From Phytopythium helicoides (lineage: Eukaryota > Oomycota > Peronosporomycetes > Pythiales > Pythiaceae), in NCBI GenBank assembly GCA_024867545.1, contig JANFNE010000009.1:1214501-1278500 (forward strand): a stretch of 64,000 nucleotides of DNA, read 5' to 3'. Positions 41,301-50,676 of the stretch are shown here, piece by piece. Position 1 is the first letter of the stretch. The number at the start of each line of letters is the position of its first letter. Under the pieces are notes generated by a model. It had not been told where the DNA came from, ran no database searches, and was given only the letters and a program-made list of their open reading frames with translations. A program made the translations under genes and the position numbers.

Positions 41301-42574
41301 GAGATGAAGAGGATCCTGTAGTTGCCGGTGGGTGAGGGTTGTATGGGAAAGTTAACAGTTGGCATGCCGTAGTTGCGACCACAATAGTATCTTCGTTTGG
41401 GCTCACAGCGATAGAGGTGACAGCGGCTGGCGCGGAATCCACTCGTATTTGCCGTTGCATGACGAGTAAGTCCGTCCCGACGTCTTGCTGGCTTTCCTCT
41501 ACCCCTGGTGGTAGTACAGAAGAAGCTTGTTGAATCCCGTACAGCCGCACGGTCGAGTCGTCAAGTCCACATACGACACCCTTGGAGGTAGCCACGAGAG
41601 AGTGTATCGCACGATCCATACCAGGAGATGCTGCCAATCGTGCTGCCAGCTCTCCACCTCGGAACAAAAGCAGATCCCCTCCGGATGTTCCAGCAAGGAG
41701 GCAATCATGACGCTGCTTGAGCCATGCGTGGGATAGCACGTTGTGGCTGTCTATCCGCGGACTCGGCATCGGTCGGAACGCACTCTCCAGCAGCCGGAAG
41801 AATCGCACGAGGTTGGCTCCGACAACACACACAAGACCCGGGTCCACGTTGCTGAAAGAGCACCCGGACACCACTGGTGCGGACAAGGATGCTGGTGCCG
41901 AGGAATTACCCGCGTTCATATCCGCCGTGGACGCGTTGAAATGGTGAGAGGACATGGAACTGGCTAGCGCGCTTGGCCCCATGGTCGGCGCGGAGGGAAG
42001 CACAATCGGCGCGCGTATACTAGCAACAGGCTTGCCCTTGGCCCAGTTCCAGCATGTGAGCACCCAGTCTGGTGCACCTCCTTGGGCAAGCAGCAATTGG
42101 CCGTCGGCACTGAACTCGAGCCAGACGCACGCAGGAGCCGACCTCCCCGAGAGTGGAGCCCCCGTTGCTCCTGTTGCTGGATCCGAGGAAGACGTCGATC
42201 CCGATCCGGCCAACACCTTTCGTTTCTTGAGAGTCTTGAGGTCAAAGACGCTGATAAGCCCGCGGTCGCCACGCTCGGCGATGGCGAGGAATCTGCGGCT
42301 AGGCGCGAGCGCGAGCGCCGTGATGCCAGTCGTACCCTCGGTGCCTGTGACGAACTTCTGGCGCTTCTCATCCACATTGTACACGACGACCGTGTGGCCC
42401 GCGGGGTATGCGATCGTCTGGTCGTCCACATAGGCTGCGGCAGCGCCGACATCCGCTTTGATACCGAAGATCTGACTGTGGAACGAGATCGAGAGACTGG
42501 GTTAGTGCGACATCGGAGTCACAGACGGCGGGAGCAAGGAGAGCGTACCGGTGTATGAGGTTGACGGTGGTCAT
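38353..42574 (-). CDS. CFAP57: cilia- and flagella-associated protein 57 (WDR65)
   Basis: Axonemal WD40/coiled-coil protein, a component of inner-dynein-arm docking in motile flagella. A 26-nt first exon (42549-42574, MTTVNLIH) splices over a 73-nt intron to exon 2 (38353-42475), giving 1382 aa. The join yields QIFGIKADVG...VDDQTIAYPAGHTVVVYN, the CFAP57 N-terminus. Residues ~1-690 carry WD40 repeats (VRVWNY, VYQWDVDEG, LRGHNGKVRSLFWN). The rest is a coiled coil. A Gly/Ser-rich insertion interrupts the WD region at ~370-450. It implies motile flagella, hence zoospores. Its promoter carries a CTTCAAC site. Confidence 0.93.
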
Positions 42575-42971
42575 GGCGCTCAACGCAGAGCTACGAGAGC
42601 GGCAGCAACCACGGCCGCCAAGTGGTCGACGGCGCCTTTCCGATTCACTTCAACATGGTGGTTTCCCCTTGTGAAAATAGGGCGGGTGGGCGCAGTATTG
42701 GAGGTGGCTTTTTTCAAACGAAAGTAAATTGCAGAAACGGCACTGGTCCCAGCGTTTTTTACGGCTCAACTCTCTCGTATTAAGTTTATCTGTATACATT
42801 ACGGATCCTTTATTTGTCTCGTTTTCATACTATAAACAAGTAATAGAGGATTTAATCGCATCGGGCACCTATCGAAAGTACACCTAAGCGAGGATTTCAC
42901 GACGGAAATATTCTTCCTTTCTGGCCCCCCTCGGCCCCCCAAATTGCGAAAAGCATTCTCCCCAGCCACAC
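42575..42971. promoter_or_regulatory. bidirectional promoter, CFAP57 / MULE-derived gene
   Basis: 397 nt between divergent starts. The centre (42700-42860) is markedly AT-rich against the GC-rich genes. Confidence 0.55.
42648..42654 (+). promoter_or_regulatory. CTTCAAC motif, CFAP57 promoter
   Basis: Context ATTCACTTCAACATGG, 74 nt upstream of the CFAP57 ATG. It is the one site here next to a gene expected to be induced in zoospores. Confidence 0.5.
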
Positions 42972-45391
42972 ATGGCGCGCACCAAGCTTCCCGCCGTCGC
43001 AGGCGACGCCGCCGACGTTACGGCCGCCAGCGAGGGCCACGGCGTGAGCCAGAGCCACGAGCATGAGCTCCAGCACAAGCACAGGGAGGCGGCGGAGGGC
43101 GAGGCGCAGCAGGACGGCGACAGCAAGGCGCAGCACGTGATGGCGCGGCGCGCGCTGGCCGCGGCCATGCCGAGCATCGTCGCGCCCGCGGGCTCGCCTG
43201 GTGCCGCGCCGCCGCTCGCGCCGTTTCACGAGAGCTACCGCGACATGGACGAGCTGCGGCGCGCGCTCAAGGTGCTCTCAGTGCAGCTCAATGCGCCGTA
43301 CTACATGCAGCACAGCAGTCCTCAGCGCGTGGAGGCGCGCTGCCCCACGTGGCGCCACCGCAAGGCCGCGACGGCCGACGGCGTCAAGAAGCAGGCCAAC
43401 GCACCCGCGGTCTGCGGCTTCGTCGTCTCGGCCAACCGCCACGCCAATGGCCGCGTGTATGTGACGCGCGCAGTAGTCGAGCACTCACCAGGGTGTCCGG
43501 CCATCGCCGCGCTTCACGGCGAACATACCATCTCAGCCGCCGCGCTGCTCGAGACCGCGCGGCCCATCATGGATGCCTTGCTCTCGAGCCACTCTGGTGC
43601 TGAAGAGCACACCAAGCTGCTCGAAGCGCTTGGAATTGATAGCGCTACTCTCGCGGCGCAGGGCCAGAACGCCGTGAGACCCAAGGATATGGCCAAGTTG
43701 ATGAAGGAGAAGTTCGGTGTGTCAACGAGCTACATGGCTGCGTGGCGTGCACTCAGTGCGCTTCGCCAGCAGCGTCGCAACGAGGACAGCATGTCGTACC
43801 AGAAGATTCGCGGCTATCTTGAGAACTTCGCGGCTAGCAATCCGGGTTCGGTCACAGCGTTCGAGCACTTGCCAAACTCAACAACGTTTGCGCGCGCATT
43901 CTTGGCGCCTGGCGCACTTGCTCCGGATGCGTTGCGATACTGCCGATCCACTGTGCTCCTTAGTGTTCTGCTCGTCACGTCGGCGTTTGGTGGCGTCGTG
44001 CTGACAGCGACGGCTCAGGATGCCATGGGCGATCATGTTCCGCTCGCTATCGCACTCGCTCCGGCAGAATCCGAGGCTGAGTGGCGCTGGTTCCTGGACC
44101 AGCTCCGACGTGCGTTCCCAGATCTTGAGGGCCTTGTTACTTCGTTGGTGCACAACCGCGGCAACGACCTGAAGAATGCTGCCAGCACTGTGTTTCCTCA
44201 CTGCGATCAGTCAGACAGGGTCGAAGCGTTTCTCAAGAGCCCAGCTGTTGGGGCTGCCACTACCGCTAATGCCAACGGTCTCAGCCCCATGAATGCAACT
44301 GATGGAGACAGTGTCGTTGCAGCCACGGCGACAGCAATGGCTGCGACGTCTTTGCAGTGGATTGAGGTGTTGTGCAGCAAGGCACCACTCATGATCCTCG
44401 TCGGCTGGGTATCAAAGGTCGCCAGCACTCTATTCCAACGCTTCGAGAAGTATGCTCATGTGAACTCGGAGTACCCTGCAGCGTTTCACGCACTTGCATC
44501 CCAGTACGAGAGTGCAGCGGGCCACTTCGACGTGCTTCGTGTCTCCGAGAGTGGCTTCGAGGTGGTTGACAAGCGCTCGGGCCGTCAGCGAGTTGTTGAC
44601 TTTGCCAAGCAGACCTGCACTTGTGGAGAGTACGACGCTACAAAATTCCCGTGCCTGCACGTTTTCTTGGCGGTGTCGTTTGCCGGCATGCTCCGTGCCG
44701 ATGTCATCCCGCGGATCTTCCTCATGACGTCGCTCAAGTCGCTTTATGGCGGACGTGTTACTCCCATTGACGTGGATAATGTTCCGGCCGATGGCGTGAC
44801 TGCACCTTTGCCAGCACCCAAAACCCGTGGTCGACCACGCAAGATCCAGCAAATCTCGCAATTTGGTGATGCCAAGCAGGAGAAGCTTTCGTGTAGCGTC
44901 TGCGGTGTCAAGGGCCACAACAAGCGAACGTGCAAGCGTGCAGCCGAAGAGACCGTTTCCAGTGCTGGAACGGCGTTGGCAACCTCAATCGCCTTGTCTT
45001 CTGCATCGAATGTGTCCGCTTCAGCATCCTTGGAGCGAGTGATGGCTGCCGGGTTGGAGCACATGGCTTCTGTCGACGATGACGACGGAGCGGGATTCCT
45101 GAATGGCGCATGTACGTATCTGGTGTTGATGCAATGCAGATCTGCTGGAGTGACTGACGTGTGTGGTATCCTGCAGATGGCGACGAACTGCCGTTCGACC
45201 ACGCCGCACTCGGTGCACACGCTGTTGCCGCGAATGCGGCGAGCAACGACCCATCAGTTCCTTCGTCTCCGTCTCAGGCGGCAGAGTCCATTGCGGACGG
45301 CAAGCGGCGGCGTCTAAACCCACCAGGCGCGGAAGACATCCATAACGACAAGAAAGGCGAAGATGGCAGCGGTGGCTCCGCTGTTGTGTGA
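42972..45391 (+). CDS. domesticated MULE transposase-like protein (SWIM, AT-hook, zinc knuckle)
   Basis: Two exons, 42972-45111 and 45177-45391, with a 65-nt phase-1 intron (GTACGT...CTGCAG), give 784 aa. The central region follows the MULE transposase plan (FLAPGALAPDALRYCRSTV, GGVVLTATAQDAMGDHVPLA, WRWFLDQLRRAFPDL). The positions of the first two catalytic Asp appear to be Ser331 (LLSVLLVTSAFGG) and Leu392 (TSLVHNRG), so it should not transpose. C-terminal modules: SWIM finger at 549-563 (CTCGEYDATKFPCLH), AT-hook at ~618-624 (TRGRPRK), CCHC knuckle at 641-654 (CSVCGVKGHNKRTC). This suggests a FAR1/MUSTANG-like DNA-binding regulator. Its stop is 36 nt before the Fanzor element. Confidence 0.8.
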
Positions 45392-45427
45392 ATGGATGGC
45401 AGAGTAGTGCAGCGATGGATGATGTGA

Positions 45428-45447
45428 ATGGCCGGGGTACCCGGCAT
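45428..45447 (+). repeat. left terminal inverted repeat of the Fanzor element
   Basis: ATGGCCGGGGTACCCGGCAT. It matches the reverse complement of 47803-47824 except for one mismatch and a 2-nt gap. Confidence 0.55.
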
Positions 45448-45726
45448 TGGCGCTGTGGTAGATGGCCACAAAAACCTCCACTTCTACATTCACCTTTCTC
45501 ATCACAACGATCGACATAAACTCCCACTCAACCGGAAAACGTGGAAAAGGAGACGTGAAACTAAATAAACCTGTCGTTACGGTACTGCCCAATTGACAAG
45601 CTGGCAGCGCAGTTCATCAGCTTCAAGCGGGTTGCGCGATGCTCCCCCAGCGATGACAACAGCACTGCATGGACACTTCGTATTGCTTGTTGGAGATGCC
45701 ATAGGAAGGATCTCCAGAGCTCCATC

Positions 45727-47681
45727 ATGAGCCACGGCAAGCTAGTAAAGCGGCCTTTGCAGCTCTGCCTGCATACACGTAAACGAGGGCTATGCAGATC
45801 CACAACGAGTAGAGCTGCTTCCACAAGTCGACGAGGTCGGTACAAGACAACACGTGCAGCTGGTCCGACATCAGGCGATGCTAGATCTAACAGGAAGAAG
45901 CGCAGTGCAGAACCACGCAAGAGTCAGTCAAAGAGGCGACGAGCCGAAGTCGAAGCTCGTGACGCAGCTAACACCAAGTCCTCGCTTGTGTGCGTCAAGA
46001 CGTCGCTCAAGGCGTTTTGCAAGAGCGATGAAGCCATGACTTTGCCGTGGGAGTCCGTGCTGGCGGATATGGACCAGGCCGTGCTGGAGGCTTACGTCCT
46101 CGCCAACATCCACGCCGTACGGATGTGTCAGCTGGGCGATGCAGTGGAGCCACTCAACCAGGTCTTCTTCTACAGATGCCTATCGTGTGTTTGCAACGCC
46201 AACTCCACACTCGGGTCTCCTGCATTCCAGCAATCAGTCACGCTGTACAACACTTGGCGAGGTGAAGACGCTCGACGTGCAAGCAACCGGCAGATTACCG
46301 CTGGGTGGCAGCAGAACGAGCCCAAATGATGGCCACTAACACCAAGAACGCGATCGTACGCAACTTCTACCGTCGCTTTCACCGTCACATCAAGCGGGTC
46401 TATGACATGAATGGTGCTGAGGCCTAGGTCATGATCTAGAGCATCCTGGACCCTGTCTACAACGGCAACGATACCGAGGTGCAGGCTTGGCGAGAGCAGA
46501 TCCCGCGCAACGAGAGCGGCTACTTGTCCGACGAGGCTAACAGATTGCTTCCTCTCACCTACATGATTCTGACCGACATTGAAGAGAGGAATCGCCGGTT
46601 TCAGCATCGACAGGACATCCCAGAGGTCTGCACGTTCAGTCTCCTGCCGACAAAGAATGGGTTCAAGTGCTCGCACTTCAAGATGTGCAAGACGGCGCTC
46701 CACAGCCAACTTCTACGTGCTGGTGTTCGCGTGCCTCCTCTTGGTGACGATTGGAATGCTGTCGCAGACGATTGGTGGCACAGTCTCTTCAATATCGAGA
46801 AGTTTGAAACAGCCAACAAGAAGTTCGCAGGAGAGATCGTGACGGACGGAAAGGCTGTCAGCATTGTCATGCGGAAAACCCATCCGGCGACAGACTGCCC
46901 ACGTAGGGAAGAAGATTATGATGTCATGTGGGGCCTAGATCCTGGCAGACGAGATCTGTTTGTAGCAACCAACCAGGACGGCGAGACTATCCACTGCTCT
47001 TCTCGTGAGTTCTACAAGGATGCTCGCTACCACAAGAGCAACCAGAAAATAGCTTGCTGGAAGGAGCGGCGTCCCGACATTTTGGCGTCCGAGCGTCAGA
47101 TGCCGTCGAAGAAGACCGCGTCGCTCGAGCTGCTGGAAACGTACACACGATACGTTATTCCACATATGGAAAACCTGCTAGGATTTTCACGGGCGAAGGG
47201 ATTCCGCAACCTGCGTTTTGGTCGGTACATCTTTGCGCAGAAGAAGCTACATGAACTATGCCGGAGACTGACCCAGCAAGCAGGCAGGCGAACGGTGGTT
47301 GGATTTGGAGATTGGAGCAATACCGATTACTCTGGACTCATCAAGAAGTGCCCCGCGGGGCCGGTCAAGAGACTCGAGCACACATTGAGAAACTACTGTC
47401 GTGTACAACCAATTGATGAGTTTCGCACCAGCAAGCTTCACCCACGTTGCCACCGGCGGCTAGAATACCAGTACAGTCTCCGCCTCTGCAAGGTCAAGAA
47501 CAGCACGGACAAGGAATGGCGGATGTGCAAGGTTTATAGTGTGCTCCATTGCCGATCCAATGGCTGTTTTGGTACTACTGTGAATCGCGACGTCAACGAC
47601 TCGAAGAACATGCTGATGCTTCTCTTCTACATGCTCCATGGTCAACCAAGACCTAACGTTTTTTGCCGAGCGCCAACTTAA
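45727..47681 (+). pseudogene. Fanzor (eukaryotic TnpB-family, RNA-guided endonuclease), disrupted
   Basis: Two ORFs together span ~650 codons, a full-length Fanzor. ORF 1 (45727-46329) has a Lys/Arg-rich, nuclear-localisation-like N-terminus. ORF 2 is in another frame; its open part from 46479 to 47681 holds the nuclease. RuvC-I is WGLDPGRRDLFV (D at 46938-46940). VVGFGDWS follows, then IDEFRTSKL, a zinc-finger region, and VNRDVNDSKNM with the final RD. The spacing fits the published Fanzor pattern D-X(125-275)-[TS][TS]-X2-C4 finger-RD. Lesions: a frame change near 46312-46330 and in-frame TAG codons at 46425 and 46437. The finger also departs from C4: the first Cys is His (HPRC), and the second pair is C-x4-C. 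The end GQPRP is family-typical. Confidence 0.85.
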
Positions 47682-47696
47682 CACATCAGGGGCCAC

Positions 47697-47741
47697 AAAG
47701 TGTCTGCAGGTGCGCTCAGCGTTGCCCGCAGATAGCACTTT
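47697..47741 (+). ncRNA. stem-loop after Fanzor stop, candidate omegaRNA element
   Basis: AAAGTGTCTGC (47697-47707) pairs with GCAGA...CACTTT (47728-47741) as an 11-bp stem with a 3-nt bulge. It starts 16 nt after the Fanzor stop and lies inside the element's right end. In TnpB/Fanzor systems the guide RNA overlaps this region and its guide is the flank beyond the right terminus. A transcription or polyadenylation signal is the alternative. Confidence 0.35.
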
Positions 47742-47802
47742 TTACTCCGGCATTGTTGCATTTTCACTGGGTTCCATTCCCAGTCATCGTCTTTATCGTA
47801 GG

Positions 47803-47824
47803 ATGCCGGGTTTACCACGGCCAT
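47803..47824 (-). repeat. right terminal inverted repeat of the Fanzor element
   Basis: Reads ATGGCCGTGGTAAACCCGGCAT on the minus strand; counterpart of 45428-45447. Confidence 0.55.
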
Positions 47825-47910
47825 ACCCGCGAGCCGAAGGCGAGTACTAGCAACGTTTAGGGTTTCATAGCAAAAATGTGGATTACATAGCTGTTGTAGT
47901 TGTGATGCAC

Positions 47911-49668
47911 TTACGCGTGAGCAAGCTGCTTGCTGGCGCCAGGACGCACACGCCGCCAAATCTCCTCGCGCAGCAGTGCCATCTCCTTGCCTGCGCCAGT
48001 CAACGCCCCAGAGTTCTCCTGTGCTCGGCGGATCAGGTACGGCAGCACCTCGTGAATCGGGCCGTACGGCACATACTTGAACACCTTGAATTGCTCGGCA
48101 CCCAGCGTGTACGACACATGGTCGCACATGCCCAGCAGCTGGCCGAAGTACACACCTCCTGTCACGCGCTCGATACCAAGCGCGTGCATCTTCTCGACCG
48201 TCTTCTCAACCGAGTTCTCGTTGTGGGACGCAACCATGAAACTCGCGAGGTTGTTGTTCTGCAACAGCTTCGAAACCTGCGCGTCGTAGTTGGCATGCGT
48301 GCTCTCGATCGACTCGTGGATCGGGTCTGGGTAGCCCATGTCGCGCGCACGCTTGCGCTCCTGCACCATGTAAGCTCCACGAACAAGCTTGCACGCGAAA
48401 CGGAACTTCTCGCGGCGCGCACGCTCAAGGTCAATGTCAATGCGGTCCGACGACATCTTGAGGTAGCACTGGAACGTGTTGTAAATGACATCCTTGCCGT
48501 CCTTGTTGTGCTGGCGCTGCAGGTTGAGCACCAGGTGGTCAATTGCCGGCTGCATGTAGGTCTGCTCGGCGTCCACCATGAGCTTGACGCCACGAGTCGC
48601 GGCTTCGTTCGCGAGAGCCTCGAGCCGGTGGATCATGTTCAACAGCTGCTTCTTCTCAGACTCGTTGAGCGGCTCGGCATCGATGAACTGTGTGAGTGGG
48701 CCCATCGTCAGGTCCTTGGGATCCAGGAAACTCACCCAGTCAACGAAGTCGATGAAGCCGTCCTTGGACGCGTCCATGTCCTCAAACAGAGTACGAGCGT
48801 CCTCCTCGCTCACTTCCGCACCAGCGTTCTTGAGTCCCGCAAAGAGCGACGGGTAGTCGACAAGCGCGTCAATGTAGCGTGTCTTGGCGCGGGACAGGTT
48901 GGGCGAGTCAAGCGAGTGGAACAGCAGCTGTGCCTGCACGATGATAGACGACATGCGCATGAGCAGCTCTGGCTTGCCCAACGCCGTGCACTTGATGGCA
49001 ACAAAAGCCGGTTCGTCCGTCACAGGAGTGCCGCGTGCGTTCGCTGTGGCAGCAGCAGTAGTTGCTGCGTCGATAATAGCGTGGCGTGCAATGGCCGCGT
49101 TGGCATCACAAGCGGCTTCGCCCTCGTACTCATACGTACGAGCCGACAGCAGGTTATGGTCGATGCCGTTGAGGTCGCGAGGCTCCTCTACGTCCGCCTC
49201 GGCAGCGTAGTCGAGGATGCCGCCGATGCCAGCGTCTGCAAGTGCCTTGAGCACGGGCCGGATCTCGTTGACATCGGCGCCGGCACAGAAGTGTCCGAAG
49301 AAGGTCGCGCGCAGCATCGCGTCCGTCATCTTCGGGCCGACGACCGGCACGGCGTAGGCCGCGCGCAGCAGCGCGTCGCTGTGCTGCACGAGCCAGCGCT
49401 GCTGCGAGAGGAAGTAGACGGCGTAGGCGCGCACGAGCTCGGCCGTGGTCTTGGACTGGAAGATGCGCGCCGTGTCGGAGAAGTCGAGCACGGTCGAGCG
49501 GCTGGGCGAAGCCGCCGGTTTCCCCGACGACGCCGTGCGGATGGCCTCGATGGACGGCGCGAGCGTCGACGCCGGGAACTTGCTGGTCTGCAGCGCGCGG
49601 CGCGCGGCGGCGGGGCGGGCGCGCGAGGACGCCGAGCGGACGGCGGCGCGGGCGACCGGGCGCAGCAT
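47911..49668 (-). CDS. PRODH: proline dehydrogenase, mitochondrial, with EF-hand
   Basis: FAD enzyme oxidising proline to pyrroline-5-carboxylate, the first step of proline catabolism. 585 aa in one exon. Residues 1-30 are an Arg/Ala/Ser presequence (MLRPVARAAVRSASSRARPA). The barrel motifs are VKLMVDAEQTYMQPAID, NTFQCYLK, FACKLVRGAYMVQERKRA and VASHNENS, with the C-terminal substrate motif YLIRRAQENSGAL. An EF-hand-like loop at residues 299-310 (acidic ligands at 1, 5, 9, 12, with Gly at 6 and Ile at 8) sits in the insertion between the N-terminal helices and the barrel, which suggests calcium regulation. A long antisense ORF over this gene is a GC-bias artefact. Confidence 0.94.
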   Translation of the reverse strand: MLRPVARAAVRSASSRARPAAARRALQTSKFPASTLAPSIEAIRTASSGKPAASPSRSTVLDFSDTARIFQSKTTAELVRAYAVYFLSQQRWLVQHSDALLRAAYAVPVVGPKMTDAMLRATFFGHFCAGADVNEIRPVLKALADAGIGGILDYAAEADVEEPRDLNGIDHNLLSARTYEYEGEAACDANAAIARHAIIDAATTAAATANARGTPVTDEPAFVAIKCTALGKPELLMRMSSIIVQAQLLFHSLDSPNLSRAKTRYIDALVDYPSLFAGLKNAGAEVSEEDARTLFEDMDASKDGFIDFVDWVSFLDPKDLTMGPLTQFIDAEPLNESEKKQLLNMIHRLEALANEAATRGVKLMVDAEQTYMQPAIDHLVLNLQRQHNKDGKDVIYNTFQCYLKMSSDRIDIDLERARREKFRFACKLVRGAYMVQERKRARDMGYPDPIHESIESTHANYDAQVSKLLQNNNLASFMVASHNENSVEKTVEKMHALGIERVTGGVYFGQLLGMCDHVSYTLGAEQFKVFKYVPYGPIHEVLPYLIRRAQENSGALTGAGKEMALLREEIWRRVRPGASKQLAHA

Positions 49669-49890
49669 TTTGGACTGGCGGGCTGAGCGAACTGGCGGGC
49701 TTGGCGGACTGGCGCTGCTTGCTCGGAAGGCGGCCGATTGCGAAGTGAGCGCGAGAAGGAGAAAGCCGCAGTGGTGGGTATGGAGCGAGCTGACGCGATA
49801 AGAAGCTGATGCCGAATCGTACCCCCCGGGTACGTGATGACCCGCCGGCCGTCAACGAGCGCTCTGTTCGGCGCGATCTGCGACTTTCAA

Positions 49891-49897
49891 CTTCAAC
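49891..49897 (+). promoter_or_regulatory. CTTCAAC motif, PRODH promoter
   Basis: Context TTTCAACTTCAACC, 223 nt upstream of the PRODH ATG. Confidence 0.4.
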
Positions 49898-50077
49898 CAA
49901 GGCTCGGGAGCACCGGCTATGTGCTTGGTTGGGCGACATTTTTCCCGGACGCCAAGCGACGCGCTTGTGGCGCTTGGCGCGCCCATCCCCCTCGCTTTGC
50001 TGGCGACTGCCAAGTCCATGCTGCCGTTTGGGCTGCTCGCCCTTACGCCACGCCACGCCACTGGTCGTGCCGTGGTG

Positions 50078-50203
50078 GCCAGCGGTTGGTTCCCCTGCGC
50101 TTGCGCACCGGCGACAACAGCGCCAAGCTTGCGCTCGCTCCGAATCACTGGGCCGTCGCATCAAACGGATTGGACGGTCGGGAAGAGTGACGGTCTACAA
50201 GGA
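50078..50203 (+). repeat. diverged repeat, copy A
   Basis: Shares blocks such as CTTGCGCT and GGGCCGTCGCATCA (one-base variants), and then GATTGG.CGG and GAGTGA.GGTC, in the same order as copy B 480 nt downstream. Confidence 0.55.
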
Positions 50204-50555
50204 AACGATCGGTTACATCGCCCGGGCTATGCACGTCCGTTCGTGCACCGTTCTGCAAGTTGAGCCTGCGCGAAAGTCGGATCGACTGGAGCTGGCGATG
50301 CGATGCATGCTGTGTGTGGCGAGAGCCTAGCTGGTCCTGCACTGAACAGCATCGGCTCAAGCAAGCAGTGATGGGCTTGGCGGGTTGGAATGGGTAGGTA
50401 ATTCGAATCTTCGTGCTTCGATGGCATACAGTTTTGAAGTCATTTCGAGACGCAAAGGTTACTGTAGATTTAACTCGACGCTGAGCACGAACTCATGCCC
50501 TAGAGGAGAAAGCATCCCGCATAGTACAAACGTCACGCTGCCCTGCCTGTGCTGG

Positions 50556-50676
50556 CGACCAGTGGTTTCCCTCGCCACGCGGACCGGCGCTGCGCTGCGA
50601 CCAGCTTGCGCTTGGCGTGAAATACTGGGGCCGTCGCATCATCGAGATTGGTCGGATGCACGGAGTGATGGTCAAT
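50556..50676 (+). repeat. diverged repeat, copy B
   Basis: Second copy, direct orientation, roughly 70% alike by eye. The overlapping short ORFs also share GPSH..DW....SDG in the same frame. Confidence 0.55.

Larger units (their letters stand above)
45428..47824 (+). mobile_element. candidate Fanzor transposon (2.4 kb)
   Basis: Bounded by imperfect inverted repeats (45428-45447 and 47803-47824) and containing only a Fanzor gene. It fills the space between two convergent genes: the MULE-derived gene ends at 45391 and PRODH ends at 47911. I see no target-site duplication and no second transposase ORF, so the exact borders and the mobilising enzyme are unknown. It may be a non-autonomous or decayed copy. 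Confidence 0.6.

Noticed and set aside
47878..49686. 602-codon plus-strand ORF opposite PRODH
   Set aside because: It mirrors the GC3-biased codons of PRODH and has no domain; the minus-strand gene explains it.
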